64,000 nucleotides of DNA from Falsiruegeria mediterranea M17 (lineage in GTDB: Bacteria > Pseudomonadota > Alphaproteobacteria > Rhodobacterales > Rhodobacteraceae): the NCBI RefSeq assembly GCF_900302455.1, contig NZ_ONZG01000001.1:124001-188000 (forward strand), given 5' to 3'. This document shows, one piece after another, positions 44,955 to 53,393 of the stretch. Position numbers and translations under genes: made by a program. The notes under the pieces were generated by a model. That model did no database searches. It saw nothing but the letters and a program-made list of their open reading frames with translations, and was not told where the DNA came from. Each line of letters starts with the position of its first letter. Positions within the stretch are counted from its first letter, which is position 1.

Positions 44955-46088
44955 ATGATCGCACCTGAAACCCTCAACCGTTGGCAAAGCGCCCTGCCCT
45001 TCTGGATCTCATTCCTGCTGGTCCCTTTGGCCTGGTTTGCGGCCACAACCGGTGGCTGGAACCTGATCCTGGTGCCGCTGACGACATGGTGGGCCTTTGC
45101 GATCCTCGATCAGCTGACCGGGTTGAACACCGAAAACGCCGATCCACAGACGCCCGACGGGCAGTTGAACTGGTACATCCGGCTAACGCAGCTTTGGGTG
45201 CCGATACAATTCCTGACCCTCTTTGGCCTGATCTGGTACGCGACACACAGCGCCCATCTGAGCAGCCTGGAAAATGTGGCCCTGTTCTTTGGCGTCGGCG
45301 TCATCACCGGCACCATCGGCATCAACTACAGCCACGAGTTGATGCATCAAAAAAGCCGGGTCGAACGCACCCTGGGCGATATCCTGTTGGCCATGGTCCT
45401 TTACAGCCACTTCCGGTCCGAACATCTGCTGGTCCATCACCGCTATGTTGGCACCCCGCGTGATCCGGTGACCGCCCGTTACAACGAGGGGTTCCATCGG
45501 TTCTACCCCCGCGTCCTGATCCAATGCCTGCGCAGCGCGTTCAAGGCGGAAAAGGACATGCTCGCGCGGAAAGGCCTACCTTGGACAAGCCTGCGCAACC
45601 CCTTCTTCCGCTATTGGGCGATGCAAACCGGGATGATCCTGCTGGCTTTCATGCTGGGTGGTCTTGGTGGTGTCCTCTTGTTTCTGGTGCAAGCCGGGGT
45701 CGCAGTTTGGCAGTTGGAACTGGTCAACTACGTCGAACACTACGGTCTGACGCGCAAACACCTGGGCGATGGCAAATACGAGACGGTCCAGCCGCGCCAT
45801 TCCTGGAATGCAGCACATAAGGCGTCGAATTGGCTTCTGATCAATCTGCAGCGGCATTCAGACCACCACTACAAACCCGACCGCCGCTTTCCGCTGCTGC
45901 AAAACCACACAGAAGAAGACGCGCCGCAACTGCCCTATGGCTATCCCGTGATGACCGTGGCGGCGATGATCCCGCCGCTCTGGCGCCGCGTTATGAACCC
46001 GCGTGTTCGCAGTTGGCGGCGGCACTACTACCCCGAGATCACGGATTGGCTGGATTACAACAAAGCCCGCCACCCAATGCCCCGCTGA
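44955..46088 (+). CDS. alkB: AlkB-type alkane 1-monooxygenase
   Basis: A 377-residue inner-membrane di-iron hydroxylase with about six helices. The histidine boxes are complete: NYSHELMHQ, EHLLVHHRYVGTPRDP and LQRHSDHHYKPDRRFPLL, plus the HYG motif NYVEHYGL. It should oxidise medium- or long-chain n-alkanes to alcohols with rubredoxin as electron donor. No rubredoxin or rubredoxin reductase gene is adjacent, so the partner lies elsewhere. Alkane use is common in marine roseobacters. Repeat R4 follows. Confidence 0.94.
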   Translation: MIAPETLNRWQSALPFWISFLLVPLAWFAATTGGWNLILVPLTTWWAFAILDQLTGLNTENADPQTPDGQLNWYIRLTQLWVPIQFLTLFGLIWYATHSAHLSSLENVALFFGVGVITGTIGINYSHELMHQKSRVERTLGDILLAMVLYSHFRSEHLLVHHRYVGTPRDPVTARYNEGFHRFYPRVLIQCLRSAFKAEKDMLARKGLPWTSLRNPFFRYWAMQTGMILLAFMLGGLGGVLLFLVQAGVAVWQLELVNYVEHYGLTRKHLGDGKYETVQPRHSWNAAHKASNWLLINLQRHSDHHYKPDRRFPLLQNHTEEDAPQLPYGYPVMTVAAMIPPLWRRVMNPRVRSWRRHYYPEITDWLDYNKARHPMPR

Positions 46089-46103
46089 AAAGGGAATGCG
46101 GCC

Positions 46104-46176
46104 GCAGCGCACCGCAGGTGCGCTGCCCGGCCCAACAAGAGGCGACGCCGCAGGTGTCAACGATGGGCGGGAGCAG
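46104..46176 (-). repeat. Dispersed structured repeat R4 (degenerate core)
   Basis: This copy lies in the convergent gap between alkB and the cyclase gene. On the + strand: a perfect ten-pair hairpin GCAGCGCACC-GCA-GGTGCGCTGC (46104-46126), CCGGCCCAAC, the core CAAGAGGCG (where other copies read CGGGAGGAGG), a GACGCC/GGTGTC hairpin, then AACGATGGGCGGGAGC. It is in the same orientation as R2 and R5. The hairpin sequences are unlike R2's but sit at the same places. Confidence 0.72.
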
Positions 46177-46181
46177 CCCCG

Positions 46182-47564
46182 TCACAGGGTCCAGACATCC
46201 ATACGACCATCCACACCGCGCACGCCTTGGTCCGAGTGCAGCTCCAACCCTTCCAGACACTCCAACCCGGCGATGTGCTCGCGGATGACTTGATCCCGCA
46301 GATCGCTGCTGACCACCAGCTTGACGCCAAAGTCACGGGTCAGACCTTCAAGCTTCGCCGCCACGTTCACCGCATTGCCGATCACCGCGTACTCCAGCCG
46401 GTTCGCGCCAATATCACCCAAAAGGGCGGGCCCAAAATGCACCCCGATCCCGGCTTGAATTTCGGGCTCACCAGCGCGTTTGCGCTCCGCGTTCCATTGT
46501 TCCAGCACTTGCACCATCGACCGGGCACAGGCCATGGCATTGGATGCATCATGCTCCCCGGATATCGGTGTGCCAAAGGTCGCCATCAAACCGTCGCCCA
46601 GGTATTTGTCGAGCGTGCCATTGTGGCGGAACACTTCGGCCTCCATCCGCGAATGGAATCCGCGTAGCAGTTCGATCACCGAATAGGGGTCGCGGTCGGC
46701 AGCAAACTTGGTGAAGCCCACTATGTCGATAAACAGAACCGCGATGTTTTCGTTACGCACTTGCTTTAGTGGTTCGTCGTTCTGGCTCAGCTGGTCCACC
46801 ACATTGGGCGAGAAGTACCGCGACAAGTTCGCTCGCTCGCGCTCCAGACTTGCATTGCTCAATAGCAGTCGGTTGAAGCGCCGGACAGAAAACGCCAATG
46901 TCACCGCCACGATCATGAACACCACCGCCTCTTGAATACGAAGGCTGGGCATCACGCTGTCGGGGTTCATGAATTCGGCCACATCCGGATATCTCGCAAA
47001 GGCCTGTGTCACTTGATCCGTCAGCCCCGGAATCGGCGTGGCAAACCACCAAAGCGCAATCCAGCCCAGCGTCCACATTCCCGCCGTCCAAGTTCCAATC
47101 GCGATCACTGTGCGCCATGAATAAGCCAGCGTGCCACCAGCCAGGATCAAGAAGAAGTACTGAAAATTGCCAAACTGATACTGCATCGCCAAGGGGCGCA
47201 CATCTTCGCTGAAGGGGTTGGGTATCAGCATCCCCAACGTCATGATCAGCAAATCCATGAACAGCAAAAACAGCTCGAGGCTCGACTGCCCAACCCGACC
47301 TGCACGGCGGATGAACCATCCGTTCAGGGCCACCAAGGCAAGAATGAAGTGATAATAGACCACGTCCCAAGCTGGGTTTATGAAAACCAGGAACACCGCA
47401 ATGATCGCCATCGCGATCCAACGGGCCCGCACGGCCAACTCCAGCCCTTCGCGTTTGTGGTTCTCCAGAACCGCTTGCGTGTATTCGTTCACCTCTTCGG
47501 GAACGTCTGGCTGGGTGAAGAAAAACCTTTCGCGGCGCGGTGACGGGGCGGCGGTTTCGGTCAT
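46182..47564 (-). CDS. Membrane-anchored class III adenylate/guanylate cyclase
   Basis: A 460-residue protein. Five to six N-terminal helices (about residues 45-230) are followed by a class III cyclase domain (about 265-450): metal Asp in VLFIDIVGFT, LDKYLGDGLMATFG with the second Asp, and LEYAVIGNAVNVAAKLEG. It should make cAMP (or cGMP) in response to a membrane signal. The usual D at the base-specifying position before YT is changed to LEYAVIG, so nucleotide preference is unsure. It is a single gene that converges on alkB. Confidence 0.87.
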   Translation of the reverse strand: MTETAAPSPRRERFFFTQPDVPEEVNEYTQAVLENHKREGLELAVRARWIAMAIIAVFLVFINPAWDVVYYHFILALVALNGWFIRRAGRVGQSSLELFLLFMDLLIMTLGMLIPNPFSEDVRPLAMQYQFGNFQYFFLILAGGTLAYSWRTVIAIGTWTAGMWTLGWIALWWFATPIPGLTDQVTQAFARYPDVAEFMNPDSVMPSLRIQEAVVFMIVAVTLAFSVRRFNRLLLSNASLERERANLSRYFSPNVVDQLSQNDEPLKQVRNENIAVLFIDIVGFTKFAADRDPYSVIELLRGFHSRMEAEVFRHNGTLDKYLGDGLMATFGTPISGEHDASNAMACARSMVQVLEQWNAERKRAGEPEIQAGIGVHFGPALLGDIGANRLEYAVIGNAVNVAAKLEGLTRDFGVKLVVSSDLRDQVIREHIAGLECLEGLELHSDQGVRGVDGRMDVWTL

Positions 47565-47630
47565 GACATGTTTCCCTCGTGTCCGGGACAGAGATAGGAA
47601 GGCAACCTAACGCCCGAAACCCCCTGCGAC

Positions 47631-47662
47631 AAAAAGAAAAAACCCCGCCGATCTCGGCGGGG
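47631..47662 (-). terminator. Rho-independent terminator of ccrM
   Basis: CCCCGCCGA (47643-47651) and TCGGCGGGG (47654-47662) form a perfect nine-pair stem. Read on the minus strand it is followed by TTTTTTCTTTTT. It lies 62 bases past the ccrM stop. Confidence 0.9.
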
Positions 47663-47723
47663 CAAGGTGTAGTGCCATGTGTCAGGCCACAGGCACCGGC
47701 GGTATTCTTGATCTATTGTTGGA

Positions 47724-48921
<1,198 letters not shown>

Positions 48922-48934
48922 ATGAGGTTATGAT

Positions 48935-49552
48935 TTACTCTTGATACAAGATATTGTGTACCGGTTTGAACGAACGTCTATGATGTGGGGTCACGCCAAG
49001 GTTTAGAAGCGCATCGCGGTGCTTTTTTGACGGATATCCCGCGTTGGTTTCCCATCCATAACCGGGATGCTGTTGCGCCAAATCCACCATGACACGATCT
49101 CGACATATTTTGGCCACAATTGAAGCCGCCGCAATGGACACGGATCGCCCGTCGCCCTTGACCACAGCCTCGGATCGAGTCCGCAGGCCCTGGGGAATCA
49201 GATTTCCATCAATCAGCAGATAATCTGGCGGCGGATTCAGCCCCGACACCGCTCGCTCCATCGCCAGATGCGAAGCTTTGAGGATGTTGATTCGATCAAT
49301 TTCTTCGACGGTGGCATGGGCGATGGACACCTCGGCCTGCGCATGGATTGCAGTCTCTAACACTTCGCGTTTCTTGGCCGTCAGCTTTTTGGAGTCATTC
49401 AACCCCTCAGGGATGTCACCGGGGTTCAGTATCACCGCCGCCGCCGTCACCGGCCCGGCCAGCGGGCCACGCCCGACCTCATCCACACCCGCAATCCGCA
49501 GAAACCCTTGGGCGTGCAGTGCCCGTTCCATCTCATAATCTGGCTGTATCAT
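48935..49552 (-). CDS. rnhB: Ribonuclease HII
   Basis: A 205-residue RNase H-fold enzyme that removes ribonucleotides from DNA and RNA-DNA hybrids. The catalytic motif is IAGVDEVGRGPLAGPV, followed by LNDSKKLTAKKRE, the DGN loop LLIDGNLIPQGL, and IVAKICRDRVM. ATG at 49552 is preferred to an in-frame start at 49588, giving the usual length. It is upstream of ccrM on the same strand; the rnhB-ccrM order is common in Alphaproteobacteria. Confidence 0.93.
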   Translation of the reverse strand: MIQPDYEMERALHAQGFLRIAGVDEVGRGPLAGPVTAAAVILNPGDIPEGLNDSKKLTAKKREVLETAIHAQAEVSIAHATVEEIDRINILKASHLAMERAVSGLNPPPDYLLIDGNLIPQGLRTRSEAVVKGDGRSVSIAAASIVAKICRDRVMVDLAQQHPGYGWETNAGYPSKKHRDALLNLGVTPHHRRSFKPVHNILYQE

Positions 49553-49591
49553 GAGCACTGGCAAAGCCTGTCCATGCCGCAAACGCAAGAC

Positions 49592-49624
49592 AAAAGGAGG
49601 AGAGAGGTTGCCCTCCCTCCTCCT
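49592..49624 (-). terminator. Terminator downstream of the 150-residue secreted-protein gene
   Basis: AGGAGGAGAGAGG (49595-49607) pairs at 12 of 13 positions with CCTCCCTCCTCCT (49612-49624). On the minus strand it is followed by TTTTGTCTT. It sits between the rnhB start and the secreted-protein gene, so it insulates rnhB-ccrM from upstream transcription. Confidence 0.75.
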
Positions 49625-49662
49625 GACGCCGTTTCCCGACGCTCTCCCTGCTCGACTTAGGT

Positions 49663-50115
49663 TCAGTATTGGTTGTGCAACACACGGTAGCCCTGTTGGC
49701 GCAGGCAGCGCGGCTCATAGGCTTGTTTGTTGCGTTTGCCGTTCCAGAAGGAGATGCGGCACATCTGCGGCAGGCTGTTTGCATGGCGATAATGCTTCTG
49801 CAAGCAGTTGGGTTTCAGCAAAGGCTGGTTGCCGGGATAACCGCGCATCTGTTTCAGACACTGCGATGGCAGGTCATACCGCGAAATGCGTGGCGGCAGC
49901 GGACGTGGGGTGACCGGCTGATAATGGTTGTGCTGGCGCGCTACCCGCTCACGCTTTTTCTTTTTGTCATAATGGTGCACGGCGGCGCCAAACAAAGCGA
50001 TGGCCGCCAGCCCGCCCAGGATCTTTTCTGCATCACCCGCCCGAGCAGGGGCGGCAGACAAACCGGTGATTGCAACGGCGGTGGCAACGATAAGTGCGAT
50101 AAACTTGCGGTGCAT
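49663..50115 (-). CDS. Secreted Cys/Tyr/Arg-rich protein of unknown function
   Basis: A 150-residue protein with a signal peptide (MHRKFIALIVATAVAITGLS, cleaved near ARA/GDA at about residue 26). A hydrophobic segment GGLAAIALFGAAVHHYD follows (about 34-50), then a basic KKKKRER stretch and a tail rich in proline, tyrosine and arginine with four cysteines (QCLKQ, NCLQKH, MCRISF, RCLRQQG). The cysteines suggest two disulfides. I do not recognise a family name, but proteins of this build recur in Rhodobacterales. GGAAATCACCT lies before the ATG. Confidence 0.7.
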   Translation of the reverse strand: MHRKFIALIVATAVAITGLSAAPARAGDAEKILGGLAAIALFGAAVHHYDKKKKRERVARQHNHYQPVTPRPLPPRISRYDLPSQCLKQMRGYPGNQPLLKPNCLQKHYRHANSLPQMCRISFWNGKRNKQAYEPRCLRQQGYRVLHNQY

Positions 50116-50217
50116 AGGTGATTTCCTTTCGAGGTCTTGAGGTGGCCCACAAGGTTGGGCGTCTTGGATGCCCCGACACTGGGCGCTCATCGCTCAGACA
50201 GGCAATATCGCCGCCTT

Positions 50218-50263
50218 GTTATCGAATAACTGGCCCCTCAAAGCCCTGTGGTTATTGAATAAC
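50218..50263 (+). promoter_or_regulatory. Paired 13-bp near-palindromes GTTATYGAATAAC
   Basis: GTTATCGAATAAC (50218-50230) and GTTATTGAATAAC (50251-50263) differ at one base and are spaced 33 bases apart, about three helical turns. They end 27 bases before the ATG of the small secreted-protein gene, so they overlap its expected promoter. They look like a cooperative operator; the binder could be the membrane winged-helix protein encoded just downstream. Confidence 0.5.
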
Positions 50264-50290
50264 CGCGCCCAAGCGCGCAGGATAAGAGCC

Positions 50291-50578
50291 ATGAAACAGA
50301 TCTTGAAAATCGTAGGACTGGCCGCCCTGATTGCAGCCTCTCCGGGCCTTGCTGCGGCTGACTGCTATGCCGATTACAAGGCCAAACAGGACAGCCCTTT
50401 GCGTCTGCACTATGGCGTGATCCAGGTCACGTCCTGTTCCGCGGGACAGGCCAGCACCGAGATTTCCGCACGGTTGCAGGCGGCTGGTTGGACCTTGCTG
50501 AACGTCATCTCGGTTTTCGGCCCCGAGGGCCTGCAGGAAAGGAAAGCGGATGCCGGACCCTACTATCTCCGTTTCTGA
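50291..50578 (+). CDS. Small secreted protein of unknown function
   Basis: A 95-residue protein with a signal peptide (MKQILKIVGLAALIAASPGL, cleaved after AAA near residue 23). The mature part of about 72 residues has two cysteines (ADCYADYKAKQ and VTSCSAGQA) and reads HYGVIQVTSCSAGQAST, then a short amphipathic helix and GWTLLNVISVFG. I recognise no family. Its last 29 bases overlap the start of the membrane winged-helix gene, so the two are one transcript and probably linked in function. Confidence 0.7.
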   Translation: MKQILKIVGLAALIAASPGLAAADCYADYKAKQDSPLRLHYGVIQVTSCSAGQASTEISARLQAAGWTLLNVISVFGPEGLQERKADAGPYYLRF

Positions 50579-51251
50579 CACGCGCCGGTCCGGCACACGG
50601 CTTGTCGGGATTGGGATTGCTGCAATTGTCGTCATCCTCGCGACCGCAGCCGTCTTTTTGATCCTGACCCTGCCCGACGCCAACGCGTTCAACGCACGGG
50701 TGGAGCAGGTGTTCATCGAAAACGACCTGACCACCCAGGCCGAAATCAAACTGCTCGAGATCCTGGCGCAATCCGGCACGGCCTTTGCCGACACGCTGAC
50801 CAGTTATCGCATGGTGATCTTTGTGCTGCTGGTCTTTGCCAGCGCGATGATGATCGCCGCCCTGGCGTTTCTGGTGATGCTGGTCACCATGAACCGCCGC
50901 ATGGCCCAGATCGAGCGATCGGGCATTCAGGTCACGTCGCTGCTGATCAGCCGCGAAGAGAACACCGTCTATCTCAACAACATGGATTTCAAACTGACCC
51001 CAGCCGCGATCGAAACACTATCCGTCTTGGCCGAGGCGCGCATGGATGATGACGTGCTTTCAGGATCTCAGATCGAGGCGATTATTTCGGGCAAGGACGC
51101 GTCCGACTGCGAAGAGGCAGCAGGCGCGACCCGGATCAAACGGCTGCGCGACACGTTGGGCAATCAAATGGTGAGCGAGTTGCTGGTCAAGAACATCGCC
51201 CGGCGAGGCTATATGTTGGCCATTGAAAAGGACGTGATCCAGATGGTTTGA
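50550..51251 (+). CDS. Membrane protein with C-terminal winged-helix domain
   Basis: A 233-residue protein. Helix 1 lies at about residues 17-41, a periplasmic loop of about 40 residues follows, helix 2 lies at about 86-112, and a cytoplasmic C-terminal part runs from about 125. That part resembles an OmpR-type winged helix: NTVYLNNMDFKLTPAAIETL, then ATRIKRLRDTLG and ARRGYMLAI at the wing. The order is the reverse of ToxR/CadC, whose DNA-binding domain is N-terminal. It may be a one-component membrane regulator sensing the small secreted protein or an envelope signal. No named family is recognised. Confidence 0.6.
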   Translation: MPDPTISVSDTRRSGTRLVGIGIAAIVVILATAAVFLILTLPDANAFNARVEQVFIENDLTTQAEIKLLEILAQSGTAFADTLTSYRMVIFVLLVFASAMMIAALAFLVMLVTMNRRMAQIERSGIQVTSLLISREENTVYLNNMDFKLTPAAIETLSVLAEARMDDDVLSGSQIEAIISGKDASDCEEAAGATRIKRLRDTLGNQMVSELLVKNIARRGYMLAIEKDVIQMV

Positions 51252-51280
51252 CGGCATGGGCCGTTGCATCACGCGCCAAC

Positions 51281-51366
51281 TGCCGAGCGTAGCGAGGCGC
51301 ATGATTTCTTTCTGCCCAACGGGAGGAGGTGTTTCGTCAGAAACATCGACGACCGGCGGGAGCACC
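51281..51366 (-). repeat. Dispersed structured repeat R5
   Basis: This copy lies in the convergent gap between the membrane winged-helix gene and the Cys-rich secreted gene. On the + strand: TGCCGAGCGTAGCGAGGC, CCCAACGGGAGGAGGTG (GGGAGGAGG at 51321-51329), perfect hairpin GTTTC-GTCA-GAAAC (51331-51344), then ATCGACGACCGGCGGGAGC. It has the same orientation as R2 and R4. The GAGCGTAGCGAGG part matches R3 in reverse complement. Confidence 0.75.
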
Positions 51367-51395
51367 CCGCCAATCTGAACAAACCTTACCAAGGC

Positions 51396-51662
51396 TCAGT
51401 GGTTTGGGGATGTGCGTTGCTGATCTTGTTTTGTTTGCCGGGTCGATTGCGTTGGCGCACTACAGGCGCATCTCGCCATGTTGTCGTAGATCAACTCATC
51501 ATGAATCGGCGGACATTGCGCCGCCCCCGGAGGATTGATTGGTTTTCCCTGAAAAGCACAGGCGGCCACACAGATGCATTCGTCCCGCGTCAATGGTTTT
51601 TGCCCCTGCCCCCAGGCAGGAACCGCGCAGAAAACCAGAACCACCCAAAAAACACGAACCAT
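51396..51662 (-). CDS. Small Cys-rich secreted protein
   Basis: An 88-residue frame with a good signal peptide (MVRVFWVVLVFCAVPAWGQ, cleavage near residue 19). The mature 69 residues hold six cysteines in DECICVAACAF, AAQCPPIHD and ARCACSAP, enough for three disulfides. I do not know a family. The signal peptide and cysteine pattern argue that it is real. It converges on the membrane winged-helix gene, with R5 between them. Confidence 0.6.
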   Translation of the reverse strand: MVRVFWVVLVFCAVPAWGQGQKPLTRDECICVAACAFQGKPINPPGAAQCPPIHDELIYDNMARCACSAPTQSTRQTKQDQQRTSPNH

Positions 51663-51807
51663 TTCGACCTCTCATCAGCTCGTTCCAGAATGCCTTCTGA
51701 AACCGGGTAAGCCAATTGGCCAAATTTGCGCGCCCCTCTTGGAATGCGCCGCCATACGCCCCATCCTTATAGGCATCTGCGCAAGATAGACGGAGGCTTG
51801 TCGTCCA

Positions 51808-53352
51808 ATGAACGTCCACACGTCCCCGCAGGTCCAGGGGTATTCCATCGATATTGAGCCGCTAGCGGGCCGAGTCGAGGTGTTTCGCAATGGAAAGAAA
51901 TTGGCCTCCAGCGAGCGAGCCAAAGTCATGTACGAAACGCGCCTGCCACCCACGATTTATTTCCCCAAGGACGATGTACTCGTCGACCTGAGCGATGCGA
52001 CCGACTTGCAGACCTTTTGCCCCTTCAAGGGAACAGCCACTTATCGGGACATGCAGATCGACGGCGAACGGCTGTCGAATTCCGTCTGGGCCTATGAGAA
52101 CGCTCTACCCGAAAGCGAGGGGATCGAAGGGCACATCGGGTTTACCCAGCAAGGCTACACCCACATCGATCTGGGTGAAAACGTCCTGCGCTCGACCAGT
52201 GATGGCAATATCAGCGGTCCCATGATCGACTGGCTGTTGCGCGGGACCTGGACGTTGGACACACCCCAGGATTTCACCCGCGCCCTGGCCGATAAGATGA
52301 CCGAACAGGGCATCGCTGTGTCCCGCTTGGGCGTGCTGGTCTGGTCGCTGCATCCCCTGATCGCGGGCAAGCACTACATCTGGGAAAAAGGCGAGGACGA
52401 GATTTCGACCTTTGCCCCGACCTACGAAATCCACGACCACCCCGCGTTCACCAACAGCCCGCTGCGCCATGTGTCGAATGGGTTGGGCGGTGTGCGCCAG
52501 CGGCTGAATGACGACCACCCCGAAAACAGCTTTCCGATCATGGAAGACCTGCGCGCCAAAGGCGCCACGGATTACGTGGCCATGCCGCTGCCATTCTCGG
52601 ACGGGCGTACCAATGTTTTGACACTCACCAGCGATCATCCTGACGGGTTCACCACCGCCAACCTTGGTCTGATCTTTGAATGCGCAGTTGTTTTCGCGCG
52701 GTTCTATGAGGTCTTCATGCAGCGTGAGAACGCGCAATCCTTGCTAGAGACCTATGTAGGCAAACGCTCGGGCGCGCGGGTGCTGGGTGGCGATATCCGC
52801 CGTGGCGACGGGGACGAGATTGATGCGGCGATCATGTTCTGCGATCTGCGCGGCTCCACCCGCCTTGAGGAACGACTGGGCCGGGATCGTTACATCGTGC
52901 TGTTGAATGAATTCTTCGAGACGATCTCGGACATCGTGCACGAGAACGGTGGCGAGGTGCTCAAATTCATTGGTGATGCTGTTCTGGCTGTCTTTCCAGC
53001 CGGCAACGACGACATGGCCGCGCGGACCAATGCTCTCAACAGCGCAAACGAGATTGTGCAGAGGGTGCCGGAAATCGAATGCCCCGACGAAAGCCTGGAC
53101 TGTTCGATTGGCCTGTCGTTCGGGCGCGTTACCTATGGCAACATCGGCTCGCGCGAGCGGCTGGATTTCACGGTGATCGGACATGCGGCAAATGTCGCGG
53201 CGCGACTGGGGGATTATGGTAAAACCGTTGGGCACCGCATTGTTGTCAGCAAGGATATCCTGACCGCGTGTGGTGATTGCGACCCCTTGGGCGAGGTTCA
53301 CTTGCACAATGTCTCTCAGCCCGTGGCGTGTTTCGCAGTACGGTCTGCCTAA
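51808..53352 (+). CDS. DUF427 - class III cyclase fusion protein
   Basis: A 514-residue cytoplasmic protein of three parts. Residues about 10-100 match DUF427 (GRVEVFRNGKKLASSERAKV, then PPTIYFPKDDV and CPFKGTATYRDM). Residues about 145-315 form a sensor-like region seen in Rhizobium-type cyclases. Residues about 340-510 are a class III cyclase: metal Asp in MFCDLRGST, KFIGDAVLAVF, and RLDFTVIGHAANVAARLG with the adenine-type DFT. It should make cAMP, perhaps under control of a small molecule bound by the N-terminal parts. A terminator follows. Confidence 0.85.
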   Translation: MNVHTSPQVQGYSIDIEPLAGRVEVFRNGKKLASSERAKVMYETRLPPTIYFPKDDVLVDLSDATDLQTFCPFKGTATYRDMQIDGERLSNSVWAYENALPESEGIEGHIGFTQQGYTHIDLGENVLRSTSDGNISGPMIDWLLRGTWTLDTPQDFTRALADKMTEQGIAVSRLGVLVWSLHPLIAGKHYIWEKGEDEISTFAPTYEIHDHPAFTNSPLRHVSNGLGGVRQRLNDDHPENSFPIMEDLRAKGATDYVAMPLPFSDGRTNVLTLTSDHPDGFTTANLGLIFECAVVFARFYEVFMQRENAQSLLETYVGKRSGARVLGGDIRRGDGDEIDAAIMFCDLRGSTRLEERLGRDRYIVLLNEFFETISDIVHENGGEVLKFIGDAVLAVFPAGNDDMAARTNALNSANEIVQRVPEIECPDESLDCSIGLSFGRVTYGNIGSRERLDFTVIGHAANVAARLGDYGKTVGHRIVVSKDILTACGDCDPLGEVHLHNVSQPVACFAVRSA

Positions 53353-53358
53353 CGCAAA

Positions 53359-53390
53359 CGCCCGCCCCATATCGAGGCGGGCGCTTTTTT
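53359..53390 (+). terminator. Rho-independent terminator of the DUF427-cyclase gene
   Basis: CGCCCGCC (53359-53366) pairs perfectly with GGCGGGCG (53376-53383), loop CCATATCGA, followed by CTTTTTTC. It lies in the 41-base gap between convergent genes and ends three bases before the next stop codon. Confidence 0.9.
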
Positions 53391-53393
53391 CAC

